64,000 bases of DNA from Desulfocapsaceae bacterium (GCA_031292275.1 JARLHL010000039.1:1-64000); one strand, 5' to 3'. Numbered from the stretch's first letter, positions 15,951-25,826 are shown. Numbers and translations: made by a program. Notes: generated from the letters alone by a model not told the origin.

Positions 15951-16005
15951 AGGATTTTTCAAGAGGAGTGAAAAAATAAGGGGGGGCTAATACGTGGGAA
16001 AAAGC

Positions 16006-16266
16006 TTATGCCTCCGGGCTTGTATCCGTCTCTTCGGCAATCTCGACCATGATATGATCGGCTTCATTGTTTCTCAGGGTCAGAGTCCCGCCCATAACCC
16101 TGAGGGCTACCGGATCATAGAGTGGTGCCCGGCCCTGGACGGTGACCTCGGTGCCGGGTACCAGGCCCATTTCCCGGATGCGCTGGCCAAGCATACCGCC
16201 GACCTTGACCGATGTGATTATTCCTGACTGGCGGACCTTCATCCGTCGTAAGCTGATTTCTGCCAT
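16006..16266 (-). CDS. feoA: FeoA family protein
   Basis: 86 residues, a single FeoA domain: MAEISLRRMKVRQSGIITSV, GGMLGQRIREMGLVPGTEVTVQGRAPLYDP and LRVMGGTLTLRNNEADHIMVE. The RxREMGLxPG motif is complete. Two FeoA proteins with one FeoB is common in deltaproteobacteria. It lies 50 nt downstream of glnS on the same strand and 111 nt upstream of the second feoA. No TTAGG operator precedes it, so it may be carried on the glnS transcript. Which paralogue serves FeoB cannot be told from sequence. Confidence 0.9.
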   Translation of the reverse strand: MAEISLRRMKVRQSGIITSVKVGGMLGQRIREMGLVPGTEVTVQGRAPLYDPVALRVMGGTLTLRNNEADHIMVEIAEETDTSPEA

Positions 16267-16316
16267 GATCTTTCTTTGCCTGAAAATGTGATCGATTGAA
16301 GGCCGGAGGCCTTGGC

Positions 16317-18008
16317 TTATTTATCCTGTTCCCTGGCCCATGAATCACGCAGGGTGACTATCCGGTTGAAGACCGGCTTTCCCTTCTGTGAATCGATCTG
16401 GTCAATGCAGAAGTATCCCTGACGTTCAAACTGGACGCGGCTCCCCGGTTCCATATCAGCCAGTGCCGGCTCCATCCGGCAATCGTTTAAAACCCGCATG
16501 GAGTCAGGATTCAGATAAGTCTTGAAATCCACATCCTTGACGGCATCGGGGTGGGCGACGGTGAAGAGACGGTCATAGAGACGGACGGGGCAGTTGAGGC
16601 TGCGGGCTGCCGAAACCCAGTGAATGGTCCCTTTGACCTTCCTGCCGTCCGCTGCGTTGCCGCCTCTGGTCAATGGATCGTAGATGCAGTGAATCTCAAG
16701 TATCTCTCCAGACTTCTCATCCTTGACCATGGAGACGAAACGGATCAGGTAGGCGTAGCGGAGCCTGACCTCTCGGCCGGGTCCCAAACGGAAGTATTTC
16801 TTGGGAGGATCCTCCATGAAATCGGAGCGTTCAATGTAGATTTCTTTGCTAAAGGGTAGCTTTCTGGTCCCCAGTTCAGGCTTGAAGGGGTGGTTCTGGG
16901 CCTCCATCTCTTCGACCTGACCTTCGGGATAATTGTCAATGATCATCTTCAGCGGCTCAAGTACCCCCATGACTCTGGGGGCCGTCTCATTGAGGTCCTC
17001 ACGCACCGCATTTTCCAGGACCCCCATATCGATCCAGCTCTCCTTTTTGCCGATGCCGATGAGGCTACAGAAATTACGAATGGATGCAGGCGAATAGCCG
17101 CGCCGTCTGAGACCTGAAATGGTCAGCATGCGGGGGTCGTCCCAACCTGCCACATAGCCGCCGCTGACGAGCTGAAGGATCTTGCGCTTACTCATGACCG
17201 TGTAGGTCAGGTTGAGCCGGGCGAACTCTATCTGTCGGGGATGACAGGGCGTCGCCAGGGTGTCCAGAACCCAGTCGTAGAGGGGACGATGGTCCTCGAA
17301 TTCCAGCGTACAGAGGGAATGGGTGATTCCTTCGATGGCGTCAGAGATGCAATGGGTATAGTCATACATGGGATAGATGCACCACCTGTCGCCGGTGCGA
17401 TGATGGGGGACCTTCAATATCCTGTAGATAACCGGATCCCGCATATTGACGTTGGGGGAGGCCATATCGATCCTGGCCCGCAGAACCCGGCTGCCCTCCT
17501 CAAATTCGCCCTGGCGCATACGGTTGAAAAGATCCAGATTCTCTTCCGGCGTCCGGTCCCGGTAGGGGCTCTCCCGGCCCGGCTCTGTCAGCGTCCCTCG
17601 GTATTCCCTTATTTGTTCCCCCGTGAGATCGCAGACATAGGCCTTTCCCATCCGAATGAGCTGCACGGCATAGTCGTAGAGCCGGTCGAAATAATCCGAG
17701 GCATAGAAGAGATTTTTTCCCCAGTCAAACCCCAGCCATTGCACATCCCGCATGATGGATTCGACGTAGGCGCTCTCCTCCTTGCTGGGGTTGGTGTCGT
17801 CAAAGCGCATGTGGCAGGGGCTGCTGTTTTCCTGGGCGATGCCAAAATTCAAGCAGATCGACTTAGCGTGGCCGATATGCAGGAAGCCGTTAGGCTCCGG
17901 CGGAAAACGAGTGACGGTATGATCATGTTTGCCGGTCCGCAGGTCGTCGGCGATGATCTGCCGGATGAAGTCCAGGGGCTTGTCTTGGGTATTCTCTTGC
18001 ATGTCCAT
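16317..18008 (-). CDS. glnS: Glutaminyl-tRNA synthetase
   Basis: 563 residues, class I synthetase that charges tRNA-Gln with glutamine in the cytoplasm. [15 protein letters not shown] carries HIGH (44-47) and the GlnRS-type Glu-Pro that separates it from Glu[12 protein letters not shown] is the KMSKS-like loop. The C-terminal half has the anticodon-binding beta-barrels ([33 protein letters not shown]). Family-typical length. Its presence implies direct glutaminylation. It lies 42 nt downstream of gltX and 50 nt upstream of feoA on the same strand. Confidence 0.97.
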   Translation of the reverse strand: MDMQENTQDKPLDFIRQIIADDLRTGKHDHTVTRFPPEPNGFLHIGHAKSICLNFGIAQENSSPCHMRFDDTNPSKEESAYVESIMRDVQWLGFDWGKNLFYASDYFDRLYDYAVQLIRMGKAYVCDLTGEQIREYRGTLTEPGRESPYRDRTPEENLDLFNRMRQGEFEEGSRVLRARIDMASPNVNMRDPVIYRILKVPHHRTGDRWCIYPMYDYTHCISDAIEGITHSLCTLEFEDHRPLYDWVLDTLATPCHPRQIEFARLNLTYTVMSKRKILQLVSGGYVAGWDDPRMLTISGLRRRGYSPASIRNFCSLIGIGKKESWIDMGVLENAVREDLNETAPRVMGVLEPLKMIIDNYPEGQVEEMEAQNHPFKPELGTRKLPFSKEIYIERSDFMEDPPKKYFRLGPGREVRLRYAYLIRFVSMVKDEKSGEILEIHCIYDPLTRGGNAADGRKVKGTIHWVSAARSLNCPVRLYDRLFTVAHPDAVKDVDFKTYLNPDSMRVLNDCRMEPALADMEPGSRVQFERQGYFCIDQIDSQKGKPVFNRIVTLRDSWAREQDK

Positions 18009-18050
18009 GATGTTGTCGATTCCCTCCGGATCAGAGGATAGTGATTGAAT

Positions 18051-19526
18051 TCAAAAGAGTTCTCCGGTCCTGCGCAACCGCTGTACAACCCGGTCGCGAC
18101 CGATGGCCGTCAGGACCTCGATCATGGACGGCCCTGCCAGCTGACCGGTGACCACCGTTCGCATGCCGTTGATGATCACACCCGGTTTGACATCCTTCTC
18201 CTCGGCCAATTCCCTTGCCAGCCGTTCCGCCTCCTCGGCGGAGAATTCGTCCATCCGGGCATAACGGTCGGCGAGTGCGGGGAGCCAGTCCTGCAGTTCC
18301 GGAAATTTGAGGACATTTTTCTGGAGCGGCTTGTCTTCAATCCGGAAATCTTCGGCGAAATAGGCCCTGCCCAGGGTGGCAAAATCCTTCAGCGTATGAA
18401 AGCGTTCCCGGATCAGATCCAGGGTCTTGAGATACCACTGCCGTTTTTCGCCCGCATATTCCTGGTTCCAGAGCCCTGCTTCCTCAAGCTCCTGCCGGAC
18501 CAGTTCGCCAATCTCCTCAATGGCCATGGTCCGGAGATAGTGCTCGTTGATGGCAATGGCCTTGGGGTCGGTGAAGAATTTGGGGTCATCCTTCCTGAAG
18601 TTGAAGATGGAGCTGGATTTATTGATCCTCTCCAGGGTGAAGGCCTCGATCATCTCCTGCCTGGTGAAGATCTCGCGGTCATTGCCCGGCGACCAGCCCA
18701 GCAGGGCCAGGAAGTTATTGAAAGCCCAAGGGATAAATCCGTGCTCGCGATAGAAATGAACCGCCACAATCTCTCCGTGGCTCCGCTTGGAGATCTTCGC
18801 CTTTTTTGTGTCCAGGGTGAGGGGGATATGGGCGAAGACCGGCAGTGGAGCGCCCAGCGCTTCATAGAGGAGCACCTGCCGGGTGGTGTTGGTCATATGG
18901 TCCTGGCCGCGGATGATATGGCTTATTTTGTCCCTGATGTCGTCAACGACGTTGCAGAGAAGATAAAGAGGCTTGCCGTTGGAGCGGACAATGACGAAAT
19001 CGTCCACCTCCCGGTAGTCGCATTCAATGCGGCCCAGTACTTTATCGTCATAGCCCAGCGTTCCCTGACGTTCGGGGACCCTGAACCGGACCACGAAGGG
19101 AATGCCAGCCTCCTCCTTCGCCCTGACTTCGGCGGGCTTCAGGTGTCTGCAGGTCCCGTCATAGCCGAGATTCTGTTTGGCGGCCAGGGCCGCCTCCCGC
19201 TTTGCATCCAAGACTTCCTTGGTGCAGAAACATTTATAGGCATTGCCCTGATCCAGCAATTTCCGCGCGGCGGCCAGGTGATCGTCACTGAAACGGGTCT
19301 GGAAGTAGGGGCCTTCGTCCCAGTCGATACCCAGCCATTTCAGGCCGTCCAGTATGCCGTTGATGGATTCCTCCGTCGATCGTTCCGCATCTGTGTCTTC
19401 AATGCGCAGGATCAGTTTACCGCCGGTTTTTTTCGCGAAGAGCCAGTTGTAAAGAGCGGTTCTGGCGCCGCCTATATGGAGATACCCGGTAGGGCTGGGG
19501 GGAAAACGAAGCCGTGTTTCTGTCAT
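18051..19526 (-). CDS. gltX: Glutamyl-tRNA synthetase
   Basis: 491 residues from MTETRLRFPPSPTG; the ATG at 19526 has AAGGAG upstream, so the frame to 19610 is not used. SPTGYLHIGGARTALYNW contains the HIGH variant. The zinc-site region CFCTKEVLDAKR is followed by GTCRHL, with cysteines preserved in the Cys-x-Cys spacing, and AKISKRSHG is the KMSKS loop. A helical anticodon-binding domain follows from ~330. Charges tRNA-Glu, also supplying the tetrapyrrole precursor. First gene of a same-strand run gltX-glnS-feoA. Confidence 0.97.
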   Translation of the reverse strand: MTETRLRFPPSPTGYLHIGGARTALYNWLFAKKTGGKLILRIEDTDAERSTEESINGILDGLKWLGIDWDEGPYFQTRFSDDHLAAARKLLDQGNAYKCFCTKEVLDAKREAALAAKQNLGYDGTCRHLKPAEVRAKEEAGIPFVVRFRVPERQGTLGYDDKVLGRIECDYREVDDFVIVRSNGKPLYLLCNVVDDIRDKISHIIRGQDHMTNTTRQVLLYEALGAPLPVFAHIPLTLDTKKAKISKRSHGEIVAVHFYREHGFIPWAFNNFLALLGWSPGNDREIFTRQEMIEAFTLERINKSSSIFNFRKDDPKFFTDPKAIAINEHYLRTMAIEEIGELVRQELEEAGLWNQEYAGEKRQWYLKTLDLIRERFHTLKDFATLGRAYFAEDFRIEDKPLQKNVLKFPELQDWLPALADRYARMDEFSAEEAERLARELAEEKDVKPGVIINGMRTVVTGQLAGPSMIEVLTAIGRDRVVQRLRRTGELF

Positions 19527-20054
19527 GCCTGCTCCTTGAATGGTTGCCTCTGAGCCTCTCAGCATGTCTCCGATCTGCCTGCATGGCTGCCGGAGGGGTA
19601 AAATAGTCATACCGCCTGTCTGAAAAGGAGAACACTCTGATCTCTAAGAACTGTACAGCATTTTGAATTCGAGTGCTATATATCGTCTCCAAATTGATTG
19701 TTCAATAGCTTTGATGGAATTCGGGAAAAATAGAAGGCCTGTGGCTGGAAGAGAAGGATAAATGGTGAATATTCATTGATGAAGCGTATCTATTTTTTCT
19801 TGTTCTCTTCCTGTATCCCCTGTATATTTTCTGATTTTATGGAAAAGAGGGGCATCTCGTTTGAGATGCCGTCATACTTTTCCCGGAGATCGATGGCTGC
19901 TGAAAGAGTTGCAGTCGTATGATTTGACCGTATAATCCATTTTCTATGAGATACCCTGGGCGTACAGCGCGGCCTTAGTCTGCAGGATGGTTTTTCTGGG
20001 CACCATACCATTTCTTTGGGGGATAAGGGCGAAGGGTTCATTCGAGGAGCTGAA
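19527..20054. other. Intergenic region between gltX and serA
   Basis: 528 bases between divergent genes. It contains a perfect hairpin GGCATCTC/GAGATGCC with a GTTT loop (19851-19870) and the serA promoter candidate described separately. No convincing small gene is seen. Confidence 0.4.
19909..19936 (+). promoter_or_regulatory. Candidate promoter for serA
   Basis: TTGCAG (19909-19914), 16-nt spacer, perfect TATAAT (19931-19936). This would give a leader of about 110 nt before serA. Confidence 0.45.
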
Positions 20055-21647
20055 ATGAAGGTACTGATTAGTGACAATCTGGCCCCGGCAGGGGCACAGA
20101 TTTTGCGGGATGCAGGTCTTGAGGTTGATATTAACACCGGGCTGCCTCCGGAAGAGCTGAAGAAGATCATCGGCAGCTACGATGGCCTGGTTATCCGCAG
20201 CGCCACCAAGGTGACTGCCGATGTTATCGAATGTGCGACCAACCTGAAGGTCATCGGCCGCGCCGGCATCGGTCTCGACAATGTCGATGTGCCTGCCGCA
20301 AGCCAGAAGGGGATCGTTGTCATGAATGCCCCCGACGGCAATGCAACCACCGCCGCCGAGCATGCCATCGCCATGATGATGTCCCTCTCCCGCAATATTC
20401 CGCAGGCGACTGCCTCGATGAAGGCGGGGAAATGGGAGAAGAAGAGCTTCATGGGCAGGGAGGTGACCGGCAAGGTCCTGGGTATTGTCGGTATCGGCCG
20501 CATCGGCGGCATTGCCGCCAGCAGGGCCCAGGGGCTGAAGATGAAGACCATCGCCTACGATCCCTTCCTCCCCAAAGATATCGCTGATAAAATCGGGGTT
20601 GAGCTGGTCGATCTGATGGAGCTTGCCCGCAGGTCGGACTATATCACTGTGCATGTACCCCTGACCAAGGAGACCAAAGGGCTGCTTTCCACCGAGTTCT
20701 TCGGCAATATGAAGAAGGATGCGATGTTTATCGACTGTGCCCGCGGCGGGGTCTGCGATGAGGCTGCCCTGTATCAGGCCCTGGTCGACGGGAAACTGGC
20801 CGGAGCTGCCCTTGATGTGTTCGGCTCGGAGCCGACAACGCCTGAAAACTGCCCCCTGCTGGGGCTGAAGAATTTTATCTGTACCCCGCATCTGGGGGCC
20901 TCCACCAGTGAGGCTCAGGAAAATGTGGCTCTGATTATCGCCGAGCAGATGGCGGATTACCTGAACAAGGGGGCTGTCACCAATGCGGTGAACGTCCCGT
21001 CGGTCAGCGATGATGTCCTGGCCCAGGTCGGCCCGTACATCACCCTGGGTGAGATGCTCGGCAATATGCATATGCAGATCGCCAGAGGCGGGGTTCGGGA
21101 GGTCAGTATCGAGTATTGCGGCGAACTGGCCGAGCTGAACACCAGCCCGATCACCGTAGCCTTTCTGAAAGGGCTGTTCACACCGATTCTGAAAGATGCG
21201 GTCAATTATGTTAATGCCCCCATTATTGCTAAAGAAAGAGGCATTCGAGTGGTTGAGTCCAAGACCGATCGCGCTCCCGATTTCACCAATGTCCTGTCTG
21301 TCAAGGTTATCACCAATGAAGGGGAAAATATCCTGGTGGGGACAGTTTTCGGAAAGAAGGAACCGCGTCTGGTCAGGTTGAATTCCTTCCGTCTGGAGGC
21401 CCTTCCCGCAGGTCCGATGCTGCTGGTTTACAATAATGACGTTCCGGGGGTTATCGGCGACCTCGGCACTACCCTTGGCAAGGCTGGAGTCAATATCTCC
21501 AGAATGACTGTGGGACGTGAGGAGGAAAGCCAGCAGAATATCATTTTGCTGGGTACCGATCAGTTGATATCAAAAGAATTGCTGACCAAAGTGTTGAATC
21601 TGGACAATATCGACGGTGCCGTGGTGCTTGAGCTTGCAAATTTCTGA
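20055..21647 (+). CDS. serA: D-3-phosphoglycerate dehydrogenase
   Basis: 530 residues from MKVLISDNLAPAG; the ATG at 20055 has GAGGAG 6 nt upstream. First step of serine synthesis, oxidising 3-phosphoglycerate with NAD. Substrate-binding IGRAGIGLDNVD and nucleotide-binding LGIVGIGRIGG (~140) are followed by catalytic Arg in DCARGGVCDE and Glu/His in TPHLGAST. The long form is complete, with the intervening domain from ~315 and a C-terminal ACT domain (LLVYNNDVPGVIGDLGTTLG and VNISRMTVGR), which suggests serine feedback. Followed by a DUF1844 gene after 45 nt. Confidence 0.97.
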   Translation: MKVLISDNLAPAGAQILRDAGLEVDINTGLPPEELKKIIGSYDGLVIRSATKVTADVIECATNLKVIGRAGIGLDNVDVPAASQKGIVVMNAPDGNATTAAEHAIAMMMSLSRNIPQATASMKAGKWEKKSFMGREVTGKVLGIVGIGRIGGIAASRAQGLKMKTIAYDPFLPKDIADKIGVELVDLMELARRSDYITVHVPLTKETKGLLSTEFFGNMKKDAMFIDCARGGVCDEAALYQALVDGKLAGAALDVFGSEPTTPENCPLLGLKNFICTPHLGASTSEAQENVALIIAEQMADYLNKGAVTNAVNVPSVSDDVLAQVGPYITLGEMLGNMHMQIARGGVREVSIEYCGELAELNTSPITVAFLKGLFTPILKDAVNYVNAPIIAKERGIRVVESKTDRAPDFTNVLSVKVITNEGENILVGTVFGKKEPRLVRLNSFRLEALPAGPMLLVYNNDVPGVIGDLGTTLGKAGVNISRMTVGREEESQQNIILLGTDQLISKELLTKVLNLDNIDGAVVLELANF

Positions 21648-21692
21648 TCGATCCCGGAGTCTTGTGGTTAATAGCTTAAAAGGCAGGTAGTT

Positions 21693-22013
21693 ATGGAATC
21701 AAAGAAAGAAGACGGATGCTCGTGTGAAGAGGGGAAAGTCCCCGACAAGGACGGAAAGTGTGTGATGCCCGAGGTCACGTTTTCAGCCTTGACCATGTCT
21801 TTCAGCACCTCGGTGCTGTATCATCTGGGAGAGATCGGTGATCCAAGGACAGGCAAGAAAGAGATCGACCTGGATCTGGCAAAACATGGAATCGACACGC
21901 TTTCCCTTCTACAGCAGAAGACAAAGGGCAATCTCACTGAAGACGAGGAAGAGATGTTGAAGTCCATCCTTTATGATGTGAAGATGCGTTTTGTCAAGGC
22001 TGTTAAAAAATGA
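21693..22013 (+). CDS. DUF1844 protein
   Basis: 106 residues. The core FSALTMSFSTSVLYHLGEI and GDPRTGKKEIDLDLAKHGID, LSLLQQKTKGNLTEDEEEML is a full DUF1844 domain, widespread in deltaproteobacteria and of unknown function. The first 25 residues are a charged, Cys-containing head (GCSCEEGKVPDKDGKC) not always present. It lies between serA and ispE on the same strand, 34 nt before ispE. Confidence 0.85.
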   Translation: MESKKEDGCSCEEGKVPDKDGKCVMPEVTFSALTMSFSTSVLYHLGEIGDPRTGKKEIDLDLAKHGIDTLSLLQQKTKGNLTEDEEEMLKSILYDVKMRFVKAVKK

Positions 22014-22047
22014 GGACAGAGGTGTTGAAGACACTGCAGGCCGGGGA

Positions 22048-22953
22048 ATGGCGCTTCTGAGTTCGATTCTGCCCTCTCTCTGCCTGCAGGCCCCTGCCAA
22101 GGTCAACCTTTTTCTGAAGGTTCTGGGGAAGAGGCCGGATGGATACCATGATCTGGAGACCTGGATGCAGAAGCTGGATCTCTGTGACCGGATCACCCTG
22201 ACTTTGCGGGACATTCCTGGGATTTCGCTCAGATGCGCAGGGGGCGATCTCCCGGCGGACGGGTCCAATCTGGCCTGGAGGGCCGCTGCCGCTTTCTTTG
22301 CCGCCAGCAGGCATGCCGCTGCATACGGGGTGGATATCGTCCTGGAAAAAATAATCCCCGTCGCGGCGGGACTTGGAGGCGGGAGCAGTGACGCCGGGGC
22401 GGTGCTCAGAGGGCTGAATAACCTTTTCGGCGATGAACTCCCTGTGGAAATGCTCCTGGAACTCGGCAGAAGGCTCGGAGCCGATGTCCCTTTCTTTGTC
22501 AGCGGTCACGATGCGGTTCTGGCAACGGGGATCGGCGATCGGATGGAAGCTGTAGATTCCCTGAGGCACTGCACGTTTCTACTGGTTAACCCTGGTTTTT
22601 CCGTTTCAACGCAATGGGTCTATGAAAATTTTACATTGACAAAAGATGTGAAAAAATCTACAGTCTCAGGTTCTCAAAAATTGGATTCCGGCACATTTCC
22701 ATTGACGAAAACCATCAATGATCTGGAAGGGGTCACCATAGGCAGGTATCCGGAAATCGCAGATATTAAGAGAAAGCTTCTGGCTGCCGGAGCCGTGTCT
22801 GCTTTGATGTCGGGAAGCGGGCCGACTGTCTTTGGGGTTTTTCCGGATAGGGAAGGTCCTCATTCGGCGGATATCAGTGGTGTTGCCCACAGGCTGCGCC
22901 AGGAGTTCGGGGAAAAGATTTTTGTGGCGAGAGCAGCAGGTGCTGGGGCGTAG
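22048..22953 (+). CDS. ispE: 4-diphosphocytidyl-2-C-methyl-D-erythritol kinase
   Basis: 301 residues from ATG 22048; a TTG at 21991 would extend it into the DUF1844 gene. GHMP kinase of the MEP isoprenoid pathway. PAKVNLFLKVLGKRPDGYHDLET is the family N-terminus, PVAAGLGGGSSDAGAVLRGLN the ATP-binding loop and LMSGSGPTVFGVF the C-terminal loop. Unusually the last codons and the TAG stop (22951-22953) lie inside the tRNA-Gln gene that starts at 22944, so the protein ends in Ala-Gly-Ala encoded by the tRNA acceptor stem. Confidence 0.95.
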   Translation: MALLSSILPSLCLQAPAKVNLFLKVLGKRPDGYHDLETWMQKLDLCDRITLTLRDIPGISLRCAGGDLPADGSNLAWRAAAAFFAASRHAAAYGVDIVLEKIIPVAAGLGGGSSDAGAVLRGLNNLFGDELPVEMLLELGRRLGADVPFFVSGHDAVLATGIGDRMEAVDSLRHCTFLLVNPGFSVSTQWVYENFTLTKDVKKSTVSGSQKLDSGTFPLTKTINDLEGVTIGRYPEIADIKRKLLAAGAVSALMSGSGPTVFGVFPDREGPHSADISGVAHRLRQEFGEKIFVARAAGAGA

Positions 22954-23018
22954 CCAAGCGGTAAGGCACCGGGTTTTGATCCCGGCATTCGCAGGTTCGA
23001 ATCCTTCCGCCCCAGCCA
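22944..23018 (+). tRNA. tRNA-Gln (anticodon TTG)
   Basis: TGGGGCG/CGCCCCA acceptor stem, anticodon arm CCGGG-TTTTGAT-CCCGG with TTG, T-arm with GTTCGAATC, discriminator G and an encoded CCA (23016-23018). It overlaps the 3' end of ispE by 10 nt and is followed by prs. Since ispE has no terminator before it, the tRNA is probably cut out of the operon transcript. A glnS gene is present in the same window. Confidence 0.96.
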
Positions 23019-23064
23019 TTTCCCTGGGTCCCGAACAGTACACCCTAGACTAAGAAGTCGTACG

Positions 23065-24003
23065 ATGCCAAATATAATTAAAATTGTTACAGGCAATGCC
23101 CATCCGTTGATGGCCAAGGAAATTGCCGATCATCTGGGGTTGCCCGTTTCGACCGCAGACGTCAGGAAATTCAGTGACGGTGAAATATTCGTCGAGATGA
23201 AGGAAAATGTCAGGGGTGCTGATGTGTATATCATCCAGCCGACCTGCACACCTGTAAACGACCATCTGATGGAACTGGTCCTGATGGTTGATGCGCTTCG
23301 CCGGGCCTCGGCCAGAAGGATCACTGCCGTCGTTCCATATTACGGTTATGCCCGTCAGGACAGAAAGGTCGCGCCAAGGGTGCCGATCTCTGCGAAGGTT
23401 GTAGCCGAGATGCTGATGGCTGTCGGTGTCCGGCGGGTTCTCTGTATGGATCTGCATGCAGGTCAGATCCAGGGATTTTTCAATATTCCTGTTGATCATC
23501 TGTACGCCGCTCCGGTGCTGCTGCGCTATATCAAGGCCAATTTCAAAGAAGTGATCATGGTCTCTCCGGATGCCGGTGGCGTTGAGCGGACCAGGGCCTT
23601 TGCCAAGCGGTTGAACACCGGGCTTGCCATCATCGATAAACGGCGTGACCGGCCGAATGAGTGCGAGGCGATGCACGTGATCGGGGATGTGAAGGGGAAG
23701 ACGGCTATCCTGCTGGATGATATGGTGGATACGGCCGGGACCCTCTGCAATGGTGCCGCGACGCTCCTGAAAAACGGGGCAAAGGAGGTTCATGCCTGCT
23801 GTTCGCATCCAGTCCTGTCAGGACCGGCCGTGGAGAGACTTAATGCCTCGGATATCAAATCGCTTGTTGTGACCAATACGATTCCGCTCAAAGGCGCCGC
23901 ATTGGAATGTGAGAAAATTAAAGTGCTTTCCGTCTCAAGTCTGTTGGCTGAGGCCATAAAAAGGATTCATAACGAAGATTCGGTCAGTTCGCTTTTTGTA
24001 TAG
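23065..24003 (+). CDS. prs: Ribose-phosphate pyrophosphokinase
   Basis: 312 residues. Makes PRPP from ribose 5-phosphate and ATP for nucleotide, His and Trp synthesis. The flexible-loop region [23 protein letters not shown], and the PRPP-binding loop [14 protein letters not shown] are all intact. Standard bacterial class I length. The ATG at 23065 begins [14 protein letters not shown], as in the family. Between tRNA-Gln and rplY, an arrangement common in deltaproteobacteria. Confidence 0.97.
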   Translation: MPNIIKIVTGNAHPLMAKEIADHLGLPVSTADVRKFSDGEIFVEMKENVRGADVYIIQPTCTPVNDHLMELVLMVDALRRASARRITAVVPYYGYARQDRKVAPRVPISAKVVAEMLMAVGVRRVLCMDLHAGQIQGFFNIPVDHLYAAPVLLRYIKANFKEVIMVSPDAGGVERTRAFAKRLNTGLAIIDKRRDRPNECEAMHVIGDVKGKTAILLDDMVDTAGTLCNGAATLLKNGAKEVHACCSHPVLSGPAVERLNASDIKSLVVTNTIPLKGAALECEKIKVLSVSSLLAEAIKRIHNEDSVSSLFV

Positions 24004-24112
24004 TTGATTGTGCTGGAGCAAAGAGAGTTCGTCTTAATTGTATATAAAACGCTCAGCTGCCCTGGAAAGGGGATGTCCTTGACAGGCAGGGTGTGAAGCG
24101 AAGGAGAAGAAT

Positions 24113-24691
24113 ATGTTACAGATAGAAATGTCTGCGTCTGTCAGGAAGGGAGCCGGAAAAGGGGCCATGCGTCGTCTTCGTATGGAAGGAAAGACCCCGG
24201 CGGTCGTCTATGGAGGCGGATCTAAAGCCCTGCCTCTTGAGCTGGAAACGTCGTCATTTTTTCAGCAGCTTCTGGAGGTATACCGCAGCAACTGCGTGGT
24301 GACCCTGAAGGTGGATGATGGTTCTACACGCCATGTGCTTATGGGAGAGGTCCAGACCGATCCGATTCGCGATACCATTCTGCATGCAGACTTTGTCGAG
24401 GTTGATCTGAATAAGCCGCGCCGTTTCACCGTGCAGCTTGCCTTCACCGGCAAGGCAAAGGGTGTCGACTTCGGCGGTGTGTTGCAGATCGGCAAAAAAG
24501 AGGTCGTCCTTGAGGGCAATCCGCTCGATATTCCTGATGATATCAAGGTCGATATCACTCCTTTGAAGATTGGAGACAATATTACTGTGGGTTCCGTATC
24601 AATTGCCGACAATATCAAATTGATCACCAAGGCGTCTACCGTCTGTGTCGCTGTTGTTGCACCAGGTGCGGCCGCAGCTGCAGCGGAATAA
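24113..24691 (+). CDS. rplY: Large ribosomal subunit protein bL25 (CTC form)
   Basis: 192 residues. N-terminal bL25 domain that binds 5S rRNA (SASVRKGAGKGAMRRLRMEGKTPAVVYGGG) plus the C-terminal TL5/CTC extension (FTGKAKGVDFGGVLQIGKKEVVLEG and DIKVDITPLKIGDNITVGSV). A good ribosome binding site (AAGGAGAAGA) precedes the ATG. An alanine-rich tail ends the protein. 140 nt before pth. Confidence 0.95.
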   Translation: MLQIEMSASVRKGAGKGAMRRLRMEGKTPAVVYGGGSKALPLELETSSFFQQLLEVYRSNCVVTLKVDDGSTRHVLMGEVQTDPIRDTILHADFVEVDLNKPRRFTVQLAFTGKAKGVDFGGVLQIGKKEVVLEGNPLDIPDDIKVDITPLKIGDNITVGSVSIADNIKLITKASTVCVAVVAPGAAAAAAE

Positions 24692-24831
24692 TTTCCGTAG
24701 GGAGGGATGGACTTTCGGGTCCTCCCCTCCTGCTTGCAGTTTGAGAAGCGGTCTGTGTAAAGTGTCCGGGAAGGGTTATGCCCTTTCCGGATTTTCTATT
24801 TCCGGATGTTGTTCCTGTCGAGCGCATATCA

Positions 24832-25425
24832 ATGGGTGAAGATACTTTCATTATCGTAGGACTTGGAAATCCTGGCGACCTGTATGCCGGCACCAGGCAT
24901 AATGCCGGTTTTATGGTCGTGGATGAATTGGCCAGAAGATGGGATTGTACCCCTGGTCCTGAAAAATGGGACGCCTCTTCTGTCAGGATTTCAATTTTCG
25001 GGAAAAAAGTTTGTCTTGTAAAACCAATAACATATATGAATATGAGCGGTAAAGCCGTTGTCCGATTCGTTGATTTTTATAAGACTCCGTTGCCGTGTCT
25101 GCTGGTTATTCATGATGACCTGGATATGAAACCCGGACGCATTAAGCTGATCGCCGGCGGAGGCGCCGGGGGACATAAAGGTATTCGTTCCCTCATTGAA
25201 CATCTTGGCGGTCGGGAATTTGTGCGTTTGAAGATTGGCATAGGCAAACCAGGTCAGGGCTCTGCCCATGCCGATATGCCGGTGGAAAAGTATGTCCTCG
25301 CTCCGTTTTCAAGAGAGGAACAGGACCTTCTGGCTGGTCGGATGAACGTGCTGGTCCAGGGGATTGAACTGTTTCTTCAGGACAATGCCGGCAGGGCCAT
25401 GAATCTGCTGAACGGCCTGAAATAA
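24832..25425 (+). CDS. pth: Peptidyl-tRNA hydrolase
   Basis: 197 residues from MGEDTFIIVGLGNPG at 24832; the frame from 24778 adds an unconserved stretch. Releases peptidyl-tRNA dropped by ribosomes. GLGNPGDLYAGTRHNAGF includes the catalytic His, KPITYMNMSG the substrate-binding Asn, and HDDLDMKPGRIKL the catalytic Asp. HKGIRSLIEHLGG and FVRLKIGIGKP follow. Complete, usual length, last of the ispE-prs-rplY-pth run. Confidence 0.96.
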   Translation: MGEDTFIIVGLGNPGDLYAGTRHNAGFMVVDELARRWDCTPGPEKWDASSVRISIFGKKVCLVKPITYMNMSGKAVVRFVDFYKTPLPCLLVIHDDLDMKPGRIKLIAGGGAGGHKGIRSLIEHLGGREFVRLKIGIGKPGQGSAHADMPVEKYVLAPFSREEQDLLAGRMNVLVQGIELFLQDNAGRAMNLLNGLK

Positions 25426-25826
25426 AGGGAGTCTCCTCCCGTCCGCCACACTCTCCTTTCCCGTTGGCCAGAAAACACGGGCGTTTCCGGCCATTCTGTG
25501 ATAGAGTACATCTTCCGGCAATTTCAAAATGTATCAGGCCGCAGGATACTCATCTTCCCTTTTCGATTCGGAACCCTTGGGGTTTGTCCTAATTTGGGGT
25601 TTATCCCAGCAGATTTATCGGGGTTATCTCAGGGATGGTATCTATCTGCCTTGATTATTGTGAGTTTTCGCCTGAAATCAACGTATGCGGAAATTTTCAC
25701 CACTGGTAAAGCAGGAGTGTTCAGGGGTTGAAGATTCGAGCATGACAAACAGATCGGCCGGATGACTAAGTGCTCATGGCAGTCTTTACTGACTGATGCG
25801 TGGGCCTTTGAAGGAAGGAGAGGACA
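25426..25826. other. carD upstream region with three short imperfect repeats
   Basis: 401 bases without a gene. Three related 13-mers occur at 25577-25589 (TTGGGGTTTGTCC), 25594-25606 (TTGGGGTTTATCC) and 25618-25630 (TCGGGGTTATCTC). They could be regulator sites for carD or chance. No clear promoter or terminator is seen. Confidence 0.35.

Noticed and set aside
17241-18041. Open frame antisense to glnS
   Set aside because: Shadow of a high-GC gene with every glnS motif on the other strand.
18045-19553. Long open frame antisense to gltX
   Set aside because: gltX on the minus strand has all synthetase motifs; this frame has none.
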